From Thereva unica (Eukaryota; Arthropoda; Insecta; Diptera; Therevidae), in NCBI GenBank assembly GCA_949987705.1, contig OX465283.1:166547850-166611849 (forward strand): a DNA stretch of 64,000 bases. The letters are read 5' to 3'. The notes under the pieces are model-generated. The model was not told where the DNA came from, did not search any database, and saw only the letters and a program-made list of their open reading frames with translations. Below are positions 1-10,613 of the stretch, piece after piece (the stretch's first letter is position 1; each line of letters opens with the position of its first letter). The position numbers and the translations under genes are program-made.

Positions 1-2747
1 CGTATCCATATATGTGCATGAATATGACAACAAACAACCCAAGCAAGTTCATTGGAACACAGCAAAATCAAGAACTGAATCAAAGCAGTAATGAACCCAG
101 CTCTGGGGGATGGATTTAAATAGATGTCAACATTGTCAACCGCAAAAAACTCACTGCGAAATCTGATACACCATGAGGCTCTGTGTTGTGATGCTAAAGT
201 ACTAGAATGCCCTCGTAGGAGAGTAGTTTTTGTTTATGTTTATTCTCGGAATAATTGAGCTGGAGTTAAGGTAAAAATTAACTTAACCTTGGTAGCTGAT
301 GCTATTTGCGAATCTATAAATTAATTTGACAAATCATGAGTACAAAACGGTAGTTCAATAAAGTTTACAAGGAAAAATGCCCCCCTTAAAAATATTAGGG
401 CTCACTCGATCGTCTTTCTAATCCACAGCAAAGGAAATCGATTTCCACATACCATTTTTGTTGCACAGCATACCCATCTCTCTAGCCTAGAAATAATAGC
501 AAAATCCGCTTGCCCATCCTTAGGTAGGAGCCCCTATCAGCTTCTACAGGCTCGCCCTTCATCTTTAGTTATTGGTTTAACCTTCTTTTCATCACTCAGG
601 CTTTTTGTACGAGCACCCTCTCAAGTCTTGGATTTCAGTATCCTAAAGAGAAGGAAGCGCTTCCCATATCAGCCTAGAGTGGAGGGAAAAGGTCATAAAT
701 TGAAATCAAGAATAATACCGAAATCCAAGATAAACGATTTAGAAATGTGATTTGTGTAATTTTGGCTTTGGGCCTCTTTGTCGAAATGGCACGTATAATC
801 AATGCCTTACAGGCGTGTAGGTATACACCCTTTCTGAATCAGTTACCCTCTGGATACAGTCTCAAAATGTCCCTTGTTCCTTGATGGGGATAAAAAAAAT
901 TGAAACAGAAACATTTCATTCCGCTTGTTATAAGGGTTAGCCCTAGAAAATAATATCAACCCACGCTGTGTAGTGTAGCACAAAAATTAGACCCAAGGTT
1001 TTTTGATAATTTTATTTTATTTTACTTCAATTACGCTAATCGAACCTTTTATACCAGGGCTTGGTATTAAACCTTACCACAAAATAGAATTTAAAGGATA
1101 GACATGTAAGACTATAATAAAGATGCAATGTTTTAGATGATTGATTTCCCCCAAAAAATTACTTTGAATATCAGAACCTAAAGACTAAAGCGGCATAATG
1201 GTGGATCCACAGGACACAGACTTTTTTTCGTACAGGCATCTGTACAGACAGGTCAACGGAATGCCTGAGCGAACTTTTAAATTTTAATAATATTACTCGT
1301 TTGCTTGTCCTTTGGGAATGTTCACATCTATGCAAAACTTATCCATATCTCCTTCCCTACAACAAGCACATTAAATATTAATTTAGCTGCTTCGATTATA
1401 TCCATTGATTGGATTCACCAAAAAAAAAATATATTATGGACAGGGAGCATATGTCAGGCACACTTTCTCCCTTTCAGCATTCCAATGGGATTAGGAAGAT
1501 TCAAAGGAATATTTAAAAAATTCAACAAAAAAGGTTGTTAAATTTTCAAAGTCTTAAAAGCGATCTTCTTTATTTCCTTAAGTGTTCAAGATACCATGAA
1601 AAGGGAATTTTTGACCTTAATTCTCTTTTTCCGAAATAGCTCGTTGACATAATGCTTGACTTCTTCCAGAGCGGACCTTTTCTGAGTTTAACACTCAACT
1701 TGAAAGAAAAACACTAAATTTGCATTTAATTTCTGGCTAAAAGGCCGTCACGCCGCCAGAATATACCTTTCGTTATATTTGTGGAAAGGACCTGAGTAAA
1801 ACTCTTAAACTGTTACCCTTCAAATCTTCAAGCGAACTAATTATTGCTTCCACAGGATCATTTCAAAACTTAAAAAAAAGTATCTGTAAACGAAAAAGGT
1901 GGAATAAAAATTGTAATTAAAAATTCATCAAGGTTTTTACTTCTTTGGAGCGCAGAGACAACTCAGCTCATGCCGGGGAATCGGCTTGTAGATATCACAG
2001 GTCCTGGGAAGTTCCGTCGTCATGTCAAAAAACTTAACCCTTGACAACAGCAAGGAAACAGCAGAAGGAAAATTCAATAATTAGAACTGATTTGCATTCT
2101 TGTGAACTCGACACAAAACTATGGAAATAAGGGATTGTGTGTAGCACAAGTTCAAATTAAGAGTGAAATTTGAATAAATCTGTGTATTTGTCAGAAGTAC
2201 CTTAGTGGAATGGAATTTCCAGAATTGTGCCTTAGTTTTATTTAGTTTTGAATCCTGCTAACACGGGGTTGTTTAATATTTGTTTGAACAACTTTGTCAG
2301 CGTTCATTTCGCATTTCAATGGTGTCAAGGTGGAAACAACATGCTTGATTTCAGATTGTGTTACTTTGGAGAGTTCAATCTTCAGAAATGAGATGTGTTA
2401 TTGTTATGTCTATTGTTGAAAGCTAAAATTCAGAAAAAAATAATTACTAATGTATTCTTTATTATTATTTATTGTTATGACTGGTCTGCAATCCAGATAG
2501 AGTTAAATTTCAATTCAGAAGATATATTAAGAAGAACAAGATAATCTAGAAGAACTAACCCGGAGAAAGGACAGGATCAATCAAGTAGGGACAGTTAATA
2601 GCCACAAAACTGGCGAGTGGGCAGAAAAATGAAATATACTTTAGACAAATCGATGGGATCAATAAAGTAAAATTAAGATTATGATTACAGAAGCGAAGAT
2701 CGATGATCTTTGCACAATTAGAAGACGACGTAATGACTTTTATGTGA
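1..2747. other. Left edge, no gene supported
   Basis: AT-rich sequence with only short open frames, none with recognisable motifs or splice structure. 2530-2640 may be old LINE sequence but is too degraded to assign. Confidence 0.35.
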
Positions 2748-3290
2748 TAGTCTAAGCTCAGGGGTCACCCTTTGTACCACCAGCCCTTCATGTCGTACAC
2801 GTCATGGTGCAATGTCTAGCAGTAAGCTAAGCTCGAATGATAGAGAGAAGAAGAATAATGTCAATGCTTTGAAGAGGAATGTCAATTTGCATTTGAAGAA
2901 AGAAATCAAAGTCATAAAGCGTATAAGACCATCCAGGGTAAGATGGAAGAGCTTAGAAACGAAAGAAGACAAGCAGATTAGCCATGCAGAAGAAAACAAG
3001 CAGATACCATAGTAGCATGTTCCTTCTTGTAGTTGAATATAAAATCTTCACAGCTATACTAAGCCGGAGAATGGAGCGTATAGTAGATAATATCAGTAAG
3101 ATTGACAATAGCAATATAAATGTAGTAAAAAACTGCGATAATCTTGGAACAGCAGTATTCAGCACAAATAACCAAAGAGAAAAAGCGCAAAGACGCATCA
3201 CATTAGGAAATAAAGTGCCCAACTGCGTATACCCATTAATGCAAAATAGATAAGGTAGTAAAGACAAAAACTCACTATAAGACCTAGACC
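2748..3290. pseudogene. LINE fragments, including a 3' terminus shared with the SINE
   Basis: 2748-2825 (minus strand) is the 3' end of the Jockey-like LINE, including CATGGTGCAATGTCTAGC. Its terminal 40 bp (TATGTGATAGTCTAAGC...CCCTTTGTAC) match the SINE 3' tail. 2984-3250 on the plus strand reads EYKIFTAILSRRMERIVDN, an N-terminal RT motif of the RTE-like family. Confidence 0.6.
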
Positions 3291-3489
3291 TGCAGTAACA
3301 GCTGCAAATCATGGACCGTGACAGAGAAGAACATCCCAGCGGGAAATTTATCAAACGCTCTCAAAGGCAGCAAGAATGTAGCGCTTCCAATTCATATGTT
3401 TGGAAGGTCTTTGGAAGCACGCACTCTATATTCCCATTGTTTGTTTTGTTTTTCTCAAATTTTCTCTTAGTTGGGATATGTATCATCAT

Positions 3490-4430
3490 CTGTAGCACTA
3501 CAGCCTATTATTGGCCTTGGCTCCGTCCAGCATTTCTCTCCATGCCTTTCGGTGCCTGGCTAATGCCCTCCAACTACGTACGCCTAACTTTACTAAATCT
3601 TCCTCAACGGAGTCCATGCATCGGTTCTTTGGCCGACCTGAATTGCGCTTTCCATCAGGGATTGGATTTATTGCTATTTTAGCAGGGTCGCTATCGTCAA
3701 GCTTTTGTACATATGGCACCCATCGTAAACGTAAATTCTTTAACAGTTTCTATATTACATGCATCTATTGTAATGTTTTGTCTTGGAGTTGTCTACCTTC
3801 TTGAAGTATAAAGGTTGCTTAGTTTTTGCTACGTTGATGAGTAATCCCATTCTTTTCGCAGCTGTTTCCAGTTTGGTGAAGGCTTCTTTCATACCTGCAA
3901 AAGACCTACCTAATACCTATTAGAGCAACATCATCAGCGTAAACCATTGTGTGTTGATTTGTTAAAAATGGTTCCCATCGTTTCTACCCCAGCTGCTCTT
4001 ACCACCTTCTCCACCATTATGTTATATAGAAGGCATGACAGCGCGTCACCTTGTCCCATGCGTCTCTGTGATGTGAAGCTTTCTGAGAGGTCTCGTTCAA
4101 CTCTTTTGTAGATCTCGTATTAGCTTTTGATTCTTCAGTTAGATGTTTTTGGAAATCGGAAGCACTTTAAGTAACTCCTCACGCTTGACGCTGTCATATG
4201 CTTGCTTGAAGTCTATAAACAGTACGTGAATATTGATGTTGAATCCCCATGATTTCTCCAAAATTCTTCTTAAAGCGGAAATATGGCCTCTTATGCATTA
4301 TACGCTGAGTTGAGGAAGGTTATACCCCTATAGTTCTCACATACGAGTTGATCTCCTTTTTAAGCAGGGGGCATAACACCTCGCGTCCATTCAAGTGGGA
4401 TCTTTTTCTGACACCAGATCGATTCTATAA
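3490..4430 (-). pseudogene. RTE-like LINE relic, 3' half
   Basis: Minus-strand order: polymerase region with LLYNIMVEKVVRAAGVETMG (about 4030-3970), palm motif VYADDVAL (about 3935), thumb remnants, then GRPKNRCMDSVEEDLVKLG and the C terminus DGAKANNRL with a stop near 3498, followed by an ATGATGAT-type tail. Frames are broken in several places. Confidence 0.75.
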
Positions 4431-4639
4431 GGTTGCGTAATCCGTTCCTTAGTTTTCCGCCCCCATATTTGCACATCTCAATTGCTATCTTTTCCTGGGG
4501 CATTATTGTTTTTAAGGTTCGTCATAGCTTCTTGAACGTCGGCCATTGTAGGCACCTCACTTTCATTAGCAGCACCAGTATCACTATCGTTATTGGCTGG
4601 TGTGATGGGAATGGTTCTGTAAAACCGCGCCAGTTGTGA

Positions 4640-7164
4640 AATACTATTTCTGGTGAAATTTTGTTAATGAATGAACTCTGCTGGAATAATTATTTCAATA
4701 AATGTATTTCAGCTATTAGTGTAAAAAAGTTAATTATTGAAACTGAAAAAGTATTAGGGGTTGGATTTTAGCAAAATATCGATAATATTGATACTATGGG
4801 TCATGAAAGCTTCAGGAGTTTCGCAAGAGCTTCAATTGCGCTTCTTCAACAACAAAATATATGACATGCCTGTGTTAAAACGAAAAGAATTGAAATATAA
4901 ATAAGAAGCGCATTGGCATTCCTTTTCAGCGGGTCAGAATCTGTTAAAAAGCGCTTCAATTCCCCGCTTGGAAGTTGAATGTTTTCGAAAAAGAGAAACT
5001 ACGAAAAATAATTGGTCATATAAATGTACATATATACAGGAGCCTAGCTGCTAGGGTACAATATATACGATATATGTACATATGTATGTATATAAGGAGC
5101 CAGGTTTGGTTATTTTCATCCTGCTAGAAAAACCACAGTGAGGAGTTCATATTCTAAGGATCCCAAAAATTGAAGCTCACACAAACTTCTTACGGCACAC
5201 TTCTTCGGAAATCCCCTGTGGGCAGGCCAAGAAAGCGCTGGAAAGATGCAGAAAAAATCGATGCGATGAAAAACTAGATTCAAACGAAAATGGAACATAC
5301 ATAAATGGAACTGACTAAATTAAATGGCCGTAACACGAGTCATGTCGTTATCTGTTTTTTATTGACTAGCATAGTCTTTACAAGAGTTTATTGTTTTCAA
5401 CAACGAGGTATATGCGAACCACCTTCCAATATTGTAGATAAAGTACACAACGGACAAAACATACACAGCTAAAATAGAACATATCTCATAGCTCGAAGCA
5501 GTACAAGCTCGTCTATCCCTTTTATACCAAATTAATATTGAAACAAGCCAAGAAATCAGTCTGATAACAATAGTTGTGTACATACTTTCCACCCCCGAAA
5601 CAAATTAGCATAAAAAAATAATATGCCAACCATAATATGGTTTTATGCCTTGTCCATATAATTTTTATAAACTCCCAGCCACTGATTACGCCCACAGCAG
5701 GCTTGTAAACAAGAAAGTTAGAGCCGAAAAGGGGGTCAAGTAGTGTTGAAGGTTTATTACTGTGCAATAATGATGAGCAGTGTGCATTCTGGTAGCCCTT
5801 AAAATCAGTTAGGCAAGTGGCGCCTTAACCCGTTTCAAAAATTTAAAGGGCTTTTAATTATTCACAAGTAATTCAAAAAGGGGACGGCACTGAGTCCCAC
5901 CGCCCCCCAGAAAGAAAATAGCATTCCGGTTTTTTTTTTCGTGGCACCAAGTTCAGATTTCCTAGAGTTTCATGCTTTAGGCATTTGCGGTGTGCCTTAA
6001 TCGCAAATTTTACCTCGACTGTCGGATTTTCTGCAAAGGTTTTCCGCAGTAATGAAAAATTAATTTATAAAGTATCAAAAACCGGAGCACCTGAATATCT
6101 TTACCAGATTCCACGGTGGAGTTCAAGTCTTGACGATGTCTTGTATATATAATAAGTAGACTCTCCATTAAAGGTCCAATTATCCTATTGCTAAACGCTA
6201 CAATTCGCAAAAAAAAATATTCAGATTTTGCAAATAACATCAGCCGTAATTAATCCAATTAGTGTTTTCCTTTATTTAGCAAAGAGATTTCCAATTATCA
6301 TCTCTTGAAAAGGGAGCCTGGTCGCTGCTGCTGCTGCTTGCTGTCTCTATCCATAATTATTGATGAATTTATTTTCTTGGTAAACGATTGAAATTGTCGG
6401 CAATGATTTAATAACCACCGGGAATACACAAATTCGAGATGATTTAACATTTACCCAAATGGGAATACCAGTCGATTGAAATATCGCCGCAGTTGATTAT
6501 GCGACTCGGATATTTTTTATTTGGACGTTTTAATTATTCAACTAATTGACAGGATTCTGGGAATGGAAATTTTTATATTTCGCATGCATAAAATTTTAGC
6601 GATGCATATTAAATGTTTAATATAATGAATATATAGATTGCATGAATATTGGCAACGTAGATGCTGCTTATGCCGTATTATGTTAACCAATTCAATTCGG
6701 CAGCGGCAGGTCAGGAAATAGCAAACATTTCCCACATATTTCATTTGACTAGATATTATGCCTGTCTGCGGGTGTAATTTACGATAAAGTATAGATTTTA
6801 TCGTGAAAATACTCGTAAAAAATTATCACCTCCTGTTATTCATTAATTATTTACTAATATGCCATTTTTTAACAAGTTCAGTTTGAGCGAAGATATAGAA
6901 ACTAATGAATGCTGTATTAATAAAGCAATATTTTTCGTTAGATACATAATGCGAAATTTAAAGCATGTTCAAAATAACAAAAATCCCTCAGTAATTGACA
7001 GGCATTGAACGAATCTAGTTTACGAGTAATAACAAAACAGTTGAAACACTGAAAGATATGAAGGTTTAATAACAGATCGTCAGCCGAACAAGAGTTGTTC
7101 TGAACTTCCTGCACTTTTAAAACAAAAATCTCTTTAAGTTTAGTGATATGATGGACTGAACTTG
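4640..7164. other. Intergenic, with one LINE tail fragment at 5205-5275
   Basis: At 5207-5270 the plus strand reads VGRPRKRWKDAEKID, the C-terminal signature of an RTE-like LINE. The remainder is AT-rich without supported features. Confidence 0.45.
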
Positions 7165-7250
7165 AAACCTTCGGCCGCCCAGAGGCTAAGTCATCCGACT
7201 GCCATGCCAGAGGTTCGTGGTTCGAGTCCCCTCTACGATACGGCCTTTAG
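7165..7250 (+). mobile_element. tRNA-like SINE head
   Basis: CCAGAGGCTAAGTC (A-box-like) and, about 33 bp on, a perfect B box GGTTCGAGTCC lie in a sequence with poor cloverleaf pairing. A T-rich tract follows. Probably a SINE of a second family. Confidence 0.5.
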
Positions 7251-7520
7251 TGTTTTCATTTTTCCCACCTAGATAGCTTTTTTTCTTTTTTGCCTTCCTT
7301 CTTTGCCTGAATTGCCTGCGATTTGTCCTGCTATCGTCTGTAAGCATAATAAGCGAACAAGCCATCTGCTTTCGATCATCGAAGTCAAGCGTTTTGCCCC
7401 AGTAATATTAGATGGTAATCGATGGCATAAAACCGTTTGTTGACATTTCCGACATTGAACTCAATGATAACACCATCGACAGTACAAAGGGGCTTTTCCT
7501 CTGAGCGCTAGTCTTTCAAA

Positions 7521-7907
7521 CCGACCCTAGAATGGGTGATAAGGAAAACGTCAGTCCAGAGAAGTGCATCAATAGCTACCCAGTCGGTACAATTACTTGG
7601 ATATGCGGATGACGTAAACATCGTGAGAAGGTCCTTTTTGGCAGCAAAAGAAGTCTATGTCGAATTAAAAGAGGCGGCAAAGGACATAGGCCTGAATCCC
7701 AAAACGACTTATGGCATCAGGAATTTCGGGAAATAGGCCAGTAGGTAGACCTAAGAGGATATGGATAGACTCTGTGTCGGCTGAAGCAAAGTCAATGCTT
7801 AATATCCGGAACTGGAGACATGCTGCAAGAGACCGTCAAACTTGGAGAAATGCTCTAGAGGAGGCCAGGGCTCGATTTGGGCTGTAGCGCCATTGGATGG
7901 ATGGATG
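7521..7907 (+). mobile_element. Truncated RTE-like LINE copy with 14-bp target duplication
   Basis: GCTAGTCTTTCAAA occurs at 7507-7520 and 7908-7921. The insert carries the palm motif LLGYADDVNIVRRS, then jumps by deletion to VGRPKRIWIDSV and the normal C terminus ALEEARARFGL with a stop, and ends in a (GGAT)n tail. It is 5' truncated and internally deleted. Confidence 0.85.
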
Positions 7908-8024
7908 GCTAGTCTTTCAAATAAAAGAAAGAAAGCAATGAGAGCAAAAATAGTGGTTAGTGCCAATACTAGATACAAACTAACTAGTATTATTAACGAT
8001 GTTTAAAGAATAAATACAATAAAT

Positions 8025-8314
8025 CGATGGGTCTTACGAAAAAGATATTGTTTCAAAATGTTGGTGAAAAAGATATTGTTTCAATTTATTGCTGAAAAAG
8101 ATATTGTTTCGGTTTCTCGCTGAAAAAGATATTGTTTCGGTTTCTCGGTGAAGAACATATTGTTTCGTTTTCTGGCTGCAAAACATATCAGCTAGAAAAC
8201 GAAACAATATGTTCTTCACCGAGAAACCGAAACAATATCTTTTTCAGCGAGAATCCGAAACAATATCTTTTTCACCAACATTTTGAAATAATATCTTTTT
8301 CGTAAGACCCATCG
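8025..8314. repeat. 290-bp near-perfect hairpin built from 28-bp tandem units
   Basis: Left arm from CGATGGGTCTTACG (8025) and right arm to CGTAAGACCCATCG (8314) are complementary almost throughout. Each arm is made of 28-bp units containing AAAAAGATATTGTTTC: five on the left, four on the right, so one unit has been lost or gained. AAAT flanks both ends (8021-8024, 8315-8318). It resembles a foldback element. Confidence 0.9.
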
Positions 8315-8371
8315 AAATCTTAATATGTACATATCATTTTTGGTACTCTAGTTGTTCTGATTAAATTAAAA

Positions 8372-9141
8372 CAGGGTACGAAAATGCTCACTCATGAAGA
8401 ACTCGTGTGTGAATGAGGGTATAATGAGTGTACTCACCGCTCATTCACGTTATATACCCGAAAGTAAAAGTCCTTAGATAACCATCAATCAAATAAAAAG
8501 CGATGATAAAAGTTTTAAATATATGAATATTATAGTTTCTTCGATTAAACCAATTTCAACTAAACACAAAACTTCGTTTCAACCTTTTCGGATATTTTAA
8601 TATTAAATTAGTTATGATTATTCCTAGTAATTGGTCTATCAAGAGGATTGCAAGGGAAGAAGGAGAAGGGAGGCAAAAGTTTGTAATATAGGGTCTTTTC
8701 AATAGTTTCTACCACATTGTGCAGAGCTTTTTCGAGGGATCTACCACTGAGATAGGCATGTTGTGCTGCTGATAGTAAAGACATTTCCGTACTTGCACAG
8801 TTCAAGAGAATGCTCGTACAACCCCTTCCACCCAACCCCCTTGCTTCCTAAGCTTCAAATCATGCCGCAGGGAACTAAATCAAAACCAAAGCGACTCATG
8901 GGCGAGTTTGGAAATTCCTGAAAAAATTCCTCACACACGAATGAAAGTACTATGTAGCAAATAACTCTCGCTCGTGAATGAGGAATGAGTTGAATGAGTC
9001 GCACATGAGAGGATTTTCATATCCAAAATTTCTGAACAAGTTTCTCACACGCGAGTGAACGCACTTTATAGCAAACAACTCTCGCTGTGAGTGTGGAATG
9101 AGTTAAATGAGTCGCACATGAGTGAAGATTTTCGTACCCTG
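8372..9141. mobile_element. Non-autonomous hAT element, CAGGGTACGAAAAT ends
   Basis: Inverted ends CAGGGTACGAAAAT (8372) and ATTTTCGTACCCTG (9141) extend into a shared CTCACTCATG block. The left flank AATTAAAA matches the right flank AATTAAAG once the second hAT inserted at 9142-9145 is removed. The right third holds a roughly 105-bp imperfect tandem duplication (8930-9135). Confidence 0.85.
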
Positions 9142-9673
9142 AATTCAGTGCCGGATTAAGCCAAATGGGGGCCCTAGGCCATTCAAATTTTGGGGCCCCC
9201 CTTTTTAAATAATTGTAAAATTAAACTCTCTTAAAGTACTCTGCCTCCCCCACTAGTTGAGTACGACATTTTTCGAGTGAAAAAGGTCCCCACCTCGAGC
9301 CATTAGATTCAATATGCTTTTATATTAAGTTTGACCAGTAGAATACAATAAGCAATCAAGACCAGGTACGCCTCGCTGCACCCAACAGCCAATAGTAGCC
9401 ACTAAGAACTATCCATTGACTTGGTATTCTTCGAGATATGAATTTTACACAGATGAAGTGCTTCAAAGAACGGGTACATGGGTCTTGAGAAGGCCGCCAT
9501 GGATCTAACGGTATATTGAGTATACTATATTGCTTATTGTATTCTACTTATTATACCCTTTCATTTGATACCCATGTTGTGGAGGTTGTGAAGAAAGTGG
9601 AAATCCGCCCTCATTAGACAGCCGCCGTGGATCTAACGGTATATTGAGCATACTATTATGGCTTATTGTATTT

Positions 9674-9828
9674 CAGTTTAGTTTCAATAGCGTCATGGCC
9701 TACCTATGGTTTGACAGCTGCGTAAATTTGAAATTTTCATTAAATGTAATGATTCAATTTAATGACAATTTTACATTTACGAAGCTGTCAAACAATAGGT
9801 AGGCCATGAAGCTATACAAACTAAAATG
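9674..9828. mobile_element. 155-bp hairpin MITE inside the hAT element
   Basis: Arms of about 54 bp, centred on CATGGCCTACCTATGGTTTG and its complement, are separated by an AT-rich loop. Arms differ at a few positions. No clear target duplication. Confidence 0.7.
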
Positions 9829-9868
9829 AAGTGAAAATTCCTAAAATTACCATTTTTTTTAAATTTTT

Positions 9869-10216
9869 GACGTGACAACGTCTATTAAATCGGTTTAAGA
9901 TAGGACGCGCATGTAAAAATGTCCCGCACAATGTCCCGCACACAAAAAAAATCATATCTCCGCCCCCATACATGTTAGGGGGGTGGTTAATGGCTCAAAA
10001 TTTTCGTTAATTTATCCTCTACACGGGAAAAATACATTCATTCACCTTATTGACGTGACAACGTCTATTAAATCGGTTTAAGATAGGACGCGCGTGTGAA
10101 AATGTCCCGCACACAAAAAAAATTTGCTTCGAAATATATAATTTATTAATTGAGAAAATAATACAAAACGTAATAACAGACGTTGTCACGTTCAAATTAA
10201 TAGACGTTGTCACGTT
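9869..10216. repeat. Direct and inverted copies of an AACGTGACAACGTCT-type motif
   Basis: About 75 bp starting GACGTGACAACGTCTATTAA is repeated directly at 9869 and 10052, both followed by an AATGTCCCGCACACAAAAAA tract. The motif then occurs twice inverted at 10178 and 10202. This looks like a small composite element inside the hAT. Confidence 0.65.
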
Positions 10217-10613
10217 AAAATACGGACGTGATACTTCACATCCAAGACCATTAATTTTTTTTAGGTATTTCTTTTGGGTAAAGGTATAAAAAATAACCTA
10301 CGACATATTCTCAGACCTACCAAATATACACAAAAAAATTTCATAAAAATCGGTCAACCCGTTTCGGAGGAGTTCGGTAACAAACACTGTGACACGAGAT
10401 TTTTATAGATATAGAAGATAATAAATAAATTGGTTGGAAATAAAAAATTAAAAATTTGTTTCTCGAAATTTAAAAAAAAAGAAAAAAATTAACTTGAAAT
10501 TAAAAATTGTATTTAAAAAAAATCATATCAGATTTTCGTGGGGCCCCTGCTCGTCGGGGGCCCTAGGCCATGGCCTAGTCCGGCCTAATGGGTAATCCAG
10601 CACTGCCTGAATT

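Larger units (their letters stand above)
9146..10605. mobile_element. Non-autonomous hAT element, CAGTGCCGG ends, 8-bp duplication
   Basis: Ends CAGTGCCGGATTA (9146) and TAATCCAGCACTG (10605) are inverted, each with an internal GGGGGCCCTAGGCCA block. CCTGAATT flanks both ends (9138-9145, 10606-10613), the 8-bp duplication expected of hAT. No transposase remains. The interior contains further repeats at 9674-9828 and 9869-10216. Confidence 0.9.

Noticed and set aside
2953..3354. 133-codon minus-strand hydrophobic frame
   Set aside because: The opposite strand carries a recognisable RT motif, so the hydrophobic frame is its shadow.
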